Origin: Apodospora peruviana
Taxonomy: Eukaryota > Ascomycota > Sordariomycetes > Sordariales > Lasiosphaeriaceae
Assembly: GCA_033439685.1 (NCBI GenBank)
Contig: JAUEDM010000003.1
Span: forward strand, 2,696,001 to 2,760,000
Length of the DNA stretch: 64,000 nt
Direction of reading: 5' to 3'
The position numbers and the translations under genes were made by a program. The notes under the pieces are model-generated. The model was given only the letters and a program-made list of their open reading frames with translations, did no database searches and had not been told where the DNA came from. Positions 46,501-57,618 of this stretch are shown here, piece by piece. Each line of letters opens with the position of its first letter. The first letter of the stretch is position 1.

Positions 46501-49500
46501 CCCTCACAGCCTCAGCTCCCCGACCTTGACGTGCTATGGCAGCAGCCAGTCAACAAGAGTCCGTTGTTCGTCCATGCTCGTGGTTTCTCTGAGGCTTCCT
46601 GGAAGCGGGCTCTGAAGTATTGCACCCAACGCGATAGCCTGTCTAGTCCAAAAGACCGGAAACTATGCGAAGGCTTTCGGTCAATGCAAGCCGATTGCCT
46701 GCCATCCAAGCTACCTGCTTCATCCATTCTGGCTTGGTTGATGTAAGTTGATCCGTTGAGGAGAGCATCTAGTCACGGGAACTGACGGTCAGTAGTAGCC
46801 TGAGCTCGATACAGCTCTACTGAACGCAGTATGAGCAGCAAGGCCATGACAGTTACAAACACATGATTTGTCTCCCTGTTCTTTCTGCCCTGGCAAGCCG
46901 ATACTGTTGCCAGGCAAGTCGAGGTATTGCCGCATCCTCCGCAGCAAGTGAGCTTCTTCGGCACGCCGCAGCCTGCTTGATACTCCCTGCGACCTTCACG
47001 ATCTTGTGGCTTAGAGAACACCTTCGAACGCAAATGGATGAGTGGCTACAGCCAGATGGGTTCATCCACAACATGGCTTGTAGTACTGTCAATGTGAACA
47101 GTGTACCGGCCCACCTATCCGCATTCTCCCAGAAGGGAGTCCAGAGTTCCCCGGCTTGCTACGAGGTCAGAACTGTGGCAGGGTGCCACGGGAAGTACGC
47201 CCTGGAGAAATTTTGCTGTTAATATGCTCGAATTTCTGGGTTGAAGCGCGTGACAAAAGGTCTAAAGTATATCATCCCTATGTTATTTGATTATCGTGAG
47301 AAGCAATTCCTGCCTTTGATTGGTAGGTGATCCAGGTGATCCAGCTAACATATCCGATGAAAGCTTCATTGGCAGGCCCGATCACCGACGACTCGAGTCT
47401 TGCAGTTGACATGGTGCTCCGCTCAAGGATTGGAGTTGTCGAGCCATCCAGGCCATAAGCTCTCACCCGAGTCTCTTTCTGCCCAAGACGGGTCTCAACG
47501 GCGAGGAGGGTGACACGATAGGTCTGGAATTACCATTAACTCTTATCGCTTTCCGATCGTTCGAAAGCCTGACTGCGACTGTTCATTGGTAAGAACAAAT
47601 GGAGTTCAGAGTTCGCTTACCACAATCACCACCAGGACTGGGGTGAAGATATTTATGTGATATCCAGCCAGCAGGAGAGAGGATCAGCAGAACGACCTGC
47701 CTGACATGCAGATTAACGTATTGTCAACAGTCCTCCGGGGCCCAGGTTTGTCCCCAACCCGGAGCTCCGGAAGCTTCGGGTCGCAAATCGCCAGCGCCGA
47801 TACCGATCGCCGGGCCCATCGAGACGAGACCGACCGCCAGGTGACCGCAAGAATTGACTTCAAGGCGGAACGAAACCAGACCAAGGACTGGTCCAACTCC
47901 CTTTCCGTTCGTGGTAACATGGGAGATTTTGTTGTGGACGGAGCGACCCTGGAGTTCACACCTTGCGTGAAAGGTCACCCCGGCTTGCAACGCCCTTTTA
48001 CCATTTCCTCAAGCACAACTCTTGCCAACTCACTCGGGGACTCCTTTCCGTACCTCACCTCGAAATACGGCGGAACTGGCGGAACTGAAAAATGCACGGC
48101 CACTCAACATGAACGCGATCAGACACGGAAGCTATTCTGCCGCCTAGGCCGCCTCAACTCCGACGAGGCGAGATCTAGACCACCTCATCAGGCAGATTCT
48201 CTCCTGCGGCAGAGTAATGAAGATGGCGCGAGCAGCGGCAATCAAGGCATGCCAATGCATTGGCCACACAACATGAAGACGTCAGAACATTGACAGAAGT
48301 TCCATTAATCATGCATCAGAGAAGAGGTGAGGCCAGCCTGTCTCGAGCTCAAGAGAAAACAAAGTAGCATCACGCTTGCTTTCGACAGTCAGACTGCGAG
48401 TTGTCGTGGAGGCACGGCTAACCAACAATTCGCTCGCCTTCTCGTTCGAGAGCCAGCTCATGGGAACGCCGTCTGCATCCAGCAGAGATTCATCATCCAG
48501 TCGACCAAGAGTCTAGGCCCCAACTCGGCATCGATTCCGTCCTCAACCTGTTTGGACTTCATGGTGTCTGGATGCGGAGGTACCTCCAAACTCGGAACCG
48601 TGAGAACACGACAAGAATCTTGACGTTGTCATTCCTGTTTGTCAACCAGAGCCGGGCGAGACTGAGGTATGATTGTGTGCGTCCAGCTCAATGGTTCCAG
48701 GTTGTCCACTCAGAACACGACTCTGCATGGTGGAGACCGGCACATATTTCGCATTGGCTGAGGTTGAGTCTGCATGCATCTTCTTTGCCTGCTTGTCATT
48801 CATTGGGTAAGTAGAAATCCGGTAAGACATGCACCTTTCCTCACCATCCGAGTCGTCCAAGGCTCCGACCCTTCCGTTCTCCTCTCGTCTCCCATAGTAG
48901 AATGATGAGACGCCGGGAACGCGCAGGGCAGCAGGCAAGTCTCAACGAACCCGCAAACCTGGACACTTCGTCGCCTGGTGATGAGATCGGCTCGTCGAGA
49001 CAGTAGTCACGAAACATTTCACCCGCCTGGCTTTGTAGCGAACGGTAGTAGGGAACTGAGGCTCTCACAAAACAGGCCGGCGGGAATGGCGGCTTCAGAG
49101 CCTTGGTTGGAAATGCCTCTCTCCCCGCTCCTGCCATGGAATTTCGGCGCAAACCCCGGCGAATAACCTCGTTTACCTCATTCTGCCTTTTCGAGCGGGT
49201 CGGCCAAGTGGGCTAGGGCATCTGCATTGCTGCGTTGGCAAGCTGTCCGTTGCAGCCAGTATCCCCTGCAAATGTTGTAACTGAGAGGTATCAGCCGGCT
49301 TGATAGGCTGGGAAGACTTCCAAAGCCCCGCTGGAACTCTTCTTGTGTCTGAGGAGAGAAACTGGAAAGCAAACCACTCAGAAGCGGTGTACAAGGAGCC
49401 ATGCACGCCACGGGCTCTCAGCCTATAATGTGTGCAGGAGCGCTGTGCCAGCTCAGCTAGGCCAAATGTGACAGGTCGTCGACACGCAGGCCGGCATTGC

Positions 49501-50096
49501 AGCAAATGACGATTGGCACAGAGCGGACAAAGTGAAGCGGGAAGAAGCATTGCAAAGTGGATGGGAGCAGCGCCAAGTGCCAACACCAGCGACAGCGACA
49601 GTGACGAAGTGGGGTCTTGCATATCGTGAGCTGGACCTTGACACCCCTGGACTCGGGGTGAGAGGACCGGCTCTGCAACATTAAAACCCGAAGGCCCCTT
49701 CTCTGCCCAACAGCTGCTTCTCTCTCCTGAATTTTTCTTCTCCAAGAGCCCAACGATCAACGATTTAGTGCCCAACACACGACAATTGCCCTCAGGTCCT
49801 TACCTACTAGGTCCTCATCCAGCTTCTCCACGCCTTTTCTCGCTACACGGCCTTCTTATACCACATGCCACCTTCTTGCACCTCTTTCTTCTCGTCTTGA
49901 CGCAGGGTTGATCTCTACCACCAGGACTTGACCAGATCCGCGTCGCCCAAGGATTCTCTGTTGTACGGCATATTGCACGACTTCAGACTACAGCCCACAG
50001 GACTTTTCTCTTGCCACAGGACTGACGCTCGGGATACCCCCCAGTGTCGTTACCAGCCGGATTTGAGCCCTGCCACGCTCTTGCATGCCACCAGGA

Positions 50097-50309
50097 ATGA
50101 CTGCCATTGTTCTCACCCAGACTGATACCATGCCCTGCTACACTCACGAGCTGGACGAGGTTCACACTCCCTCGAGGTATATTTCTGTTTTCTTATGTTT
50201 CCCTGGGAGGTCCGTTGTGCTTTTTATCCTGTTGCGAACCAAATCATGTTTTCTGTCTGATACGCATTGCTCGTTATCGGAACACAGCCATGCCCTGCGT
50301 CCTCAGTGA
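50097..50309 (+). promoter_or_regulatory. Possible spliced upstream ORF of the C2H2 gene
   Basis: An ATG at 50097 opens a frame that reaches a GTATAT donor at 50177. If joined to the acceptor at 50287, the ORF ends at a TGA at 50309 after 33 codons. It would sit 1.2 kb upstream of the main start. Splicing and transcript extent are not proven by sequence. Confidence 0.25.
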
Positions 50310-50354
50310 GGTCTGACACCGGCACTTGGCAACTCCTTTAACTGGACTTGCAAC

Positions 50355-50393
50355 CCGTGGACACCGTGGATTTTCCGTGGACATTCCGTGGAC
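50355..50393 (+). repeat. Four clustered CCGTGGA motifs
   Basis: CCGTGGA occurs four times within about 40 nt (about 50355, 50364, 50375 and 50387), three of them as CCGTGGACA. The cluster lies in the presumed leader or promoter of the C2H2 gene at 51507. Confidence 0.75.
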
Positions 50394-51506
50394 AAATATG
50401 GAGCCCTTTTGGACAGCCTCGGATTTCCCTGGATGCCTGAATGTCCGCCCGGACATGGACCACAGCCAACTCTTCGTGAGTCGGTGGGACTGCCTTGATG
50501 GCCTATCCCAAACTTCAAGTTATATACATAGCTCATTTTGAGCCACCTTCATAGTAAGTATCGCCCGATCATCAAAAACTGCCGGACAAGGATCGCCATG
50601 CTGGAGCCATCTTCCATCCGGACATTTGCCATGAGAAACCAGACTCTTAAGCTTCCCGCTGGGAACCCACTTTCCGGACAATCAGGATCTCTGGACCATC
50701 ATGGTACTGCTGGTCGAGGAGCCTTTTATCTCCCGCAGAACGTGTTCTTCTGTTCCGTCTATTCCTTGCGTTTGCATTGGGATGTTTGGGTACTGGAGGA
50801 CTCGTAGATCGCAGCCCAGTGGTCAACCTCTACGAACTCGAATAAGCCAGGACTGATAGTTCGACCGACATTTTCCCTTGTTTTTCCCGAAAGCCGCTTG
50901 AGGATTTGACCTGCCGTCATGGAAGGACCGACAACGCAGTGCTTGCCATCTTAATGAGGACACATTTTGTCTCCTTGGCAGAAAGCACGATATCGACAAC
51001 CCGAGACTCCTCGACTACGGAACGGCCTGGAAACTGCCATGAGGAACACGAATTTAGAACGACATCTCGACGAGTGGATTTTCTTCATACCAGCTAGCCT
51101 AGCTATGTGGAATACCAGCCTGGTTTCTTCAAGACCCTGGGTATTTTTTTTTCCCTCGGACCAAGGACCTAAATGCCCTGTGATTGCCTGGACTGATCTT
51201 TTTGCCGGATCTTGACAAGCTTCCTGGAATGTTTTATCTTCCCTTGTGGACCTGGATCTCCTGTTAATTACTCCGTCGGACTCTTTTCGCCAGAGCCGAT
51301 CAGTTTGGTCTGTAAACGTCCCCAAATAACTCTGTAGAACGCCCGAACTAACCTGTCTCGCGCTACAGGAACGGAGTTGTGCCATCTGAGCCATTGATTT
51401 CCTTTCGTCTTTTTCTTTCGTGTCTTTCTCTTTTCAAACGCCAGACAGTGGTTCGAACAGCACACTAACCTACCTTAGCGACTACAGCAGCTTTGTTCAG
51501 CCCACT

Positions 51507-53346
51507 ATGCTTTCCTCAAATGGTTCCGGGATGTTTTCTTATTGTCAGACTGGACCAGCGGACCTTGGTGGTTCCGCCTGGGACACGGCAGCTGAAGGTC
51601 AACAGAACTTCCCTGAGTTTTCAGACACGGTGGATTATTATGCCGGAGACGCCGAGGACTTTGTTCTTCCCTTTGGCCAGATCACTCCCAAGCCGGACCA
51701 TATGGAAGCCATGGATGACATCCACGCCCGATGGACCCCTGCGACCGCAGTGGAGGCCAAGGCTCCGAGGGCGGAGCCGATGCGCCGGGTCACATCTCGG
51801 AGCTCAGCCGGAAGCCACAAGCACCGGAGCAGCAAGACTACTTCATCATCAAAAAAGAGCCGGTCGAGAGTTCACTCAATTCTCTCCCAGACCTCTTCTC
51901 AAATGTCAAAACTTGACATGACAGGTAATGCATCTGCCTACCAGGATGGCTCTGTGACAAACGGCCGCATGATGGATGTGCACCAATACCTGGCCCAGGA
52001 TTTGGATACGCTCTCTGTTTCGCCGCATGTGACAGGCTCAGCCTTCTACCCGGGCATGATGGGATACCCGGACGGTCTGACCTATGCAAGTGACTTGGGC
52101 GCTTCCATGGTCCAGCACGTGAACCCTCAGGTCTTTGATGCCGGTCTGGGCGGCCACTCGCCTCACTCCTGGGGCTCGCTGAGCCCTGGTGATTCGCGCA
52201 TGTCTTCTCCTGGAGTTCTGGACGGTGTGTCTGACGATATGTGGTCCGCGGTCCCTTCCGCATCGTCCCCTGGAGAAAGCCAGAACTCAAACTCGCCACC
52301 CCTTCCCGGCCAGTCACCTAGGTATGTTGCGATTGAAAATTCACCGTCCCTTTCAACACTGTCTTACATTTTGGGTGATATCAGGATGAGCCGGAAACTG
52401 GATGCCGCCCATTATATGACTGCCGAGGACATTCACGGCAACATGATGCCTTCCATGGGTGAAGATGCTTTTTCTCTCCCTCCTTCCTTCAACTCTCGCC
52501 GTCTGAGTGGCGAAGGTGAGTCTGCCAGGGACCATTATCTGTACAAGAATGTGCAACCCGACAAAGCGGACGGTCTGTTCCACTGCCCGTGGGAGGGCCA
52601 GGCCAGCTGCAACCACAAGCCCGAGAAGCTTAAGTGCAACTACGAGTAAGAACTCCCGCCTTTGATCCACCATCCACCTTTCGGAAGACTAACCACCCAC
52701 ACCCCACCACAGCAAGTTCGTGGATTCTCACCTGAAGCCCTACCGGTGCAAGGTTGAGGGCTGCCAGAATGCCCGGTTTTCCTCTACTGCCTGCCTGCTC
52801 CGTCATGAACGCGAGGCCCATGCCATGCACGGCCACGGAGAGAAGCCCTATTTGTGCACCTATGAAGGTTGCGAACGCTCCCTTCCCGGACATGGATTCC
52901 CGCGCCAATGGAACCTGAGGGACCACATGAGGAGAGTCCACAATGACAACGGGACTGCCGCGCCGCCGGCCTCCCCACCACCATCCGGAAACAGCACTTC
53001 TGCTCGCGGGCGGAAGAGGAAGAATGATACCCAGGAGAAGAACGCCAGCCAGGACAAGTCCAGTGGGCGAAAATCGTCCACTAAGTCGGCGAGCGATGCT
53101 GCCGCCAGTGCTGCCAAGGCCGCTGAGCTTCAGGCGAATGCCGAGATTGACCAGTGGTATGAACACCAGAAGTCTCTCCAGAGTCTTGTCCAGGGGTATT
53201 TCCACCCGGATGACCCGCAGTGCCTCCAGTACATCAGGGATGCCCAAGGCCACCTGACTGCCATGGGTAAGATCTCGCATGAGCTTGTCGCCAGCAACAA
53301 GGCCGAGGTGATTTCGGGACCTTACCGCCGATCCTTCAAGGGTTGA
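51507..53346 (+). CDS. C2H2 zinc-finger transcription factor (569 aa)
   Basis: Three coding exons (51507-52321, 52385-52645, 52713-53346). The N-terminal 330 residues are Ser/Gly/Met-rich with a basic stretch (SSKKSRSRVHS) and look like a regulatory region. A zinc-finger block follows: a CPWEGQASC-type half finger (about 338-365), a classic finger C371-C376-H390-H395 (YRCKVEGC...LLRHEREAH), and a longer finger C407-C412-H430-H435 (YLCTYEGC...HMRRVH). An Arg/Lys-rich nuclear signal (GRKRKND) comes next, then an Ala-rich helix and a C-terminal region with a YFHPDDPQCLQYIRDAQGHL segment. It is presumed a nuclear DNA-binding regulator; targets unknown. The ATG at 51507 is the first in frame and lies just after a good 3' splice site (CTAACCTACCTTAG), suggesting a 5' UTR intron. 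The first coding intron is 63 nt, stop-free and in frame, so it might be retained. Confidence 0.8.
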
Positions 53347-54850
53347 ATGAGTTTGTGAGTACCCTCACCTCTTTACAGCTAAAGTTTTTGCTATTCTCGT
53401 CCACTAACTTTTATGGCCGTTTTCCAGCAGATGAGGTCTAAACTACCTCCCGGAAACCAGCAACACACCACCTGGACTGGATTTTGCTTTTTTTCTGCAA
53501 GTGCAAGATCACCTCCTTGAGAAAGACATTATCTCTATGGATTCAACAGGGTAGTTGGCTTCCCCAGAAGCCAAAGCCCGCCTGCTTGACATGGGCTCTT
53601 CCATATAAGTGCCGCGCCAAGAAGGGCGCGGAGCAAGGATTGCCCAGAGGATGGACCACCGTTCTTTATCAAATCCGGAACTCGGATAAAGCCTGGGCTT
53701 GAGTGCCATTGCAATATCATGTGAAAAGGAAACGAGACCCTTGAGAGGATAGGGCACACTGACTTAAGAAGCAAAGCTAGCTAGCTATACGCGAGTTTTT
53801 CTTTTTCTCTTTGGACCACTAGGACTGAGATACGGCAATGGGAGCCGGGATGAGGAGGAACATATTGAGATAAAAAGGGGGGATACAGCAGATGCACAAG
53901 CTTAGTTGGAAGCACATTGGAGCCGAGGAGTTGGCGTCTTTTTTTGTCTTTTTGTCTTTTGTCCTTTGGTTTCTGAATTCTTTTTTGTCTTTGGATATGA
54001 TGATTATTTTAAGCGATGTGTGACGATGATTATGATTGTTATGATAGTGTGTAGGCTCATCATTGCCTGGGAAGGGGGGATGCATGCATGGATTGGAGCG
54101 GGATCATCTTGGGACATAAATTGTCTCGAAGGAATAAGAATAACAGCAATTATATAGAAAAGCTATGGCAACATTAGTGGTTTTTTGGGGGGTTTTTTTT
54201 TTTTTTTTTGTGGGGGGGGGGGGGGGGGGGGGGTTGTTTATGTCTCAGAGTGGAAGAAGAAAAAGGGGAAATGTGATGGAAATGATGGGTCTCTGCGATG
54301 ATATGATGAGAATAATGTTGGATGAAATGAAATTATGAGTATAGGAATGATGGCAAGATATTCATGAGTGTTGATTGACGAAAAGTACCTTACTTAATGG
54401 ACATAGGGATGATGGCGAGATGTACATATAAGCGTCGCTTCTTTAACGGTTGGGGAGAAAAGTAATGAATCAAGGGATTATGGCAAGATGTATGTTTCTC
54501 TGCTAGGTATTTGCATCTCCTGAGATACGAGTAATCGTTACTATGTAGAGTGAAGAATATTGTGTATGTGTGCCACTGCCAGTTCAAGTTCAAATGAGTG
54601 TACTGCTTTTCCTTCTCTCATATCAGATGATGTATGTGTGGCACTCTGTCAAATCCCAGCTCAGTTGAATGAGTATACCCCCTTTCCTTCCCTCTTCCAG
54701 CTTTCTCTCCCTCCATTCTCACCGCAACACCGTCCATCCTCCGTGGCGTCATACCATATATAGCTGCTTAACGATACCCACAAAGTAAAGTGGCAACTTA
54801 TTACCACCTAACATAGAGAGCATAATGCAGATAGGTAATCTGTACCCAAC
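53347..54850. other. Convergent 3' flanks with long homopolymer tract
   Basis: 1.5 kb between the C2H2 gene (plus) and the isochorismatase-family gene (minus). Notable are GCTAGCTAGCTA near 53777 and the T/G homopolymer tract at 54181-54233. Related GATGGCAAGATGT-like phrases recur three times (about 54349, 54411, 54479). No gene seen. Confidence 0.55.
54181..54233. repeat. T/G homopolymer tract
   Basis: T6, G6, T17, GT, then G22 in direct succession. Such a tract is prone to length error in sequencing and assembly, so the exact counts should not be trusted. Confidence 0.8.
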
Positions 54851-55778
54851 TCAATGAGGCAACTGATCCTGCCCGGGCACAATGGTCCCGTTGAGAATGG
54901 CCGCCCTGTGAGCGCGCGCATTGATCCCCCCAGCGGGCATGTACTTGTCGACCCACGGCCAGACCTCGAGCGCCCCCGGGGTATTGCGCCAGTCGCGCAT
55001 CAACTCGCCGAGCACGGCAAACAGGGACACGACGTTCACGCCAGCCTTGATCATCTGGTCGTTGGCGATGTCACGGACTTCTGGCGTTGAGGTGCCCGAG
55101 GCTTCGATCACCGCCCACACGTCGTAGCCCTCGGCGCGAAGAGAACGCGCGAGGAAGGCCGTGCACACGTCGGTCACGATCCCTCCAAGAATGACCTGGG
55201 TCTTGTTGGTTGCCTTGATGGCGGCGCGGAACTCTTCATTGTCCCACGCGTCGACCTCGCCGTTGCGTTGGATGAGCGGAGCGTCAGGGTACCAGTCGAG
55301 AAATTCCTGGGGGAGGGGGCCGTTGGGGCCTAATTTACGGAGAGGTGAGGAGCTTGGTTAGATTGGGGAGATAGGGAGGTAGGCAGGTACGGTGATGGGG
55401 AAAGACATACCTGTCTGAGCGGATGTGGACATGACTACAGGGATCTCGGTCCACACGGTGGCGAGGCTCCCGTAGGCAAGCATGTTGTTCTTGTACACGA
55501 TGGGGTCTTTTTACGGCAACGAGTTTAGTGCGGTTTCTAAGTGGGAAGATGTTGGCATGGGGAGGGGGCAACATACCGTAGTCACGGACAAGGGGGATGA
55601 GGCCTTCTTGCATGTCGAGGATGACCAGGACAGACTCGTTCTTGCTCAGTCGCACATATGGGTAGCCTTGTTCAGGTCAGTAAGTCTTCAGTCTTTAACT
55701 GAGAGCAGAAGTTGGCTCACTATCAGCCACGGCGGTGCTCGCCAGGACGGCGGCAGACAGGATGGAGGTGAGCTTCAT
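54851..55778 (-). CDS. Secreted isochorismatase-family cysteine hydrolase
   Basis: Four exons (55778-55721, 55666-55577, 55506-55411, 55329-54851) encode 240 aa. Residues 1-18 (MKLTSILSAAVLASTAVA) are a clear signal peptide. The rest is an isochorismatase-like hydrolase: Asp37 in VLVILDMQEGL and the nucleophile Cys137 in GGIVTDVCTAF are in place. The blocks WYPDAPLI, EVDAWDNEEF, IEASGTS and ELMRDWRN recall the YcaC-like subgroup. The catalytic lysine cannot be assigned by eye. The substrate is unknown; members hydrolyse amides, nicotinamide or isochorismate. A secreted form is unusual because most family members are cytosolic. All introns are 54-80 nt and the phases (1, 1, 1) agree. Its start faces the SET-domain gene across 1.8 kb. 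Confidence 0.85.
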
Positions 55779-57614
55779 GATTTTCACGAGAGTATGCAAG
55801 TGTTGATGAGTGTCTGGAACTTGGTGACGGGAATGAAGGAGATAGTGGTGCTGTCTCTGATGGATACTCGTTCAAGCAAAACAGGAGCGGACCTCGTTGT
55901 GCTTTATATACTCGTCCAAACACAGCTCACGACGTCAACAAGCGACCTGCCTCTCTTGACCAACCGACGACCTCATTCCTCTACCACCGCGGATTACCAA
56001 TTTCCATCTGTTGTTTACCCAAACATCCTGTCTAGTCCACCATCCTTGGTAGAACAGGTCTTCATTGCCACATGGATAGATCGATATGGAATATTCTTCC
56101 CGACGCATGTGCCAAGGCTTGACTCAGCACTTGGCTTTGAAGACAAGTAGTATGCCGTTGTTCGTCACCGCCAGATGAGTGCTGTTGTTGACCGCATCTA
56201 ACTTGTGTAACATAGTGGTGATAGGGGTCGGTACTCCGACGATGTTGATCCGTCATTATTCCATAAAGCCTGAGCTAATCACATATGGTCGGCCGGTTGC
56301 GGTTTAAACCGGCAGCCTGTTTGCTTCCAGTTCCGACCACTCCCCGTGACTGCATGCAATGTGTATGCAGTACCGGGAAGACGTGCAGCATCGGGACAAG
56401 CCTGTATGTCAGCAACTCCTCAGCAATTGTCAGTCGGCCTGCTGGTTGTAACCAACCACCAGCACTCCAGACTTACACTACAGGATGGCCAGTGAGCCAA
56501 GGCTGCCAAGCCACGGCTTCTTCTTTTTTTGGTGGTATCTTTTGGAAAGTGATTAAACATGGCTGATTCAGCGCCCTTGTTCGTTTCCCCCTCGCTCGGG
56601 CATTGGTAATACTTTTGCATGCTTCTGTACATCCTTTGCAGCCTTTTGATGGGGAATGTGCTGTGCATATAACCTCTTGAGGAGCTTTTGATGATGTCTC
56701 TTTGGCCTAAAGGCTGATATGGCGTTCACCGGGGTTCATCGGGCAAGCAGATGGGCATAGGGCCATCCCAACGCCCGTCACCTGGGTTGGCATTCCTTCT
56801 GGAAGAGATCTGGAACTGAAAATCTGCATTACAGACAATTAGTCAATCCACTGGATAACCCCTGTCAATGTCGGTTGGAAATAGCAATCCCCAACGACAT
56901 ACCGTAGTCCAAACCTACCTTAACTTATGATATTAGCCGCGTCCAATATAAGTAGTAGACTGAGCAAAGGGTCGTCTTGGCAATGCCCATCAATAAATAT
57001 CCCATCATTGAAAGACAGAGGCGTTGTGTTTCGGCGTCCAGAAGATGGAGATAATCCGGACTGAAGACACTAAAACAAGACCCCTGTGGCGCCAACGAGA
57101 CGATCGTGCTTACGGATTAGCGGTAATCAAGACGAACATGGGTGGGAACAATCCTGCGGCAGATCTGACACATCTTAACCTTAATTCAGCGTGCTTTTGC
57201 CAACTTGAAACTTCCTTAGCAGCCGCGCAACAGTGATGCATCGCCTGTAGCGCTTTCATCTAGGGACGAACGGGGCAACTGACCCCAATATGCAAGCTGG
57301 AGGAACGGGCGGTTTGGGAAAGGAGGATCTTGCGGCGCAGATGCGCGCACGTCTCTCGTTCTAGACTTTTTCCCTTGTCGTTCTCGTCGCGGGGTTTAAG
57401 CTCTTGTTTCCCACCGAGACCCCAAGCTCAAGTTGTCTTGTTTCCGTCTTGGTAGCATTTGGATGAATTCGATTTTATCCCCTGGTTAATTGCCCGTTGT
57501 CCTTTTTGTTCCTCTTTCCATGCTGGCGTTAATCATCATCATTCATTCGTTCTCCTCTTTTGTCTTCTTGTCATCTTTTCGCTCTGTATATATGTTGATC
57601 ATATCCGAGCAAAT
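55779..57614. other. Divergent promoter region, 1.8 kb
   Basis: Between the secreted hydrolase gene (minus) and the SET-domain gene (plus), both of which encode signal peptides. No gene recognised. The right 150 bp carry two upstream ORFs of the SET gene. Confidence 0.55.
57463..57489 (+). promoter_or_regulatory. Short upstream ORF (8 codons) of the SET gene
   Basis: ATG at 57463 followed by seven codons and TAA at 57487-57489, about 126 nt before the main start. It is relevant only if the transcript begins upstream of it. Confidence 0.4.
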
Positions 57615-57618
57615 ATGA
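57520..57618 (+). promoter_or_regulatory. Upstream ORF overlapping the SET gene start by ATGA
   Basis: A 32-codon ORF (MLALIIIIHSF...ISEQI) starts at 57520 and its TGA (57616-57618) overlaps the main ATG (57615-57617). This ATGA arrangement is the classic layout for termination-reinitiation, or for strong repression of the downstream frame. Confidence 0.5.

Larger units (their letters stand above)
43581..51506. other. Very long divergent intergenic region, 7.9 kb
   Basis: Separates the unrecognised gene (minus) from the C2H2 regulator (plus). ORFs up to about 200 codons are present but overlapping and motif-free. The right 1.8 kb (49.7-51.5 kb) is probably the 5' leader/promoter of the C2H2 gene: it is pyrimidine-rich and contains several candidate splice sites, short upstream ORFs and a CCGTGGA repeat. 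TAGGTA-type motifs occur at 45111-45130 and 49801-49814. A GGGTTTAGGTTTAGGG stretch lies at 44851-44866. Confidence 0.5.

Noticed and set aside
47706..48293. 195-codon plus-strand ORF in the 7.9 kb gap
   Set aside because: Low similarity to any motif I know, and no signal peptide or intron structure; left as non-coding.
51420..51506. Upstream extension of the C2H2 protein (29 codons)
   Set aside because: The open frame there begins with GTG and is crossed by a good 3' splice site, so it is more likely 5' UTR or intron.
57459..57614. N-terminal extension of the SET protein (52 codons)
   Set aside because: The frame contains no ATG before 57615, and the signal peptide fits the ATG at 57615.
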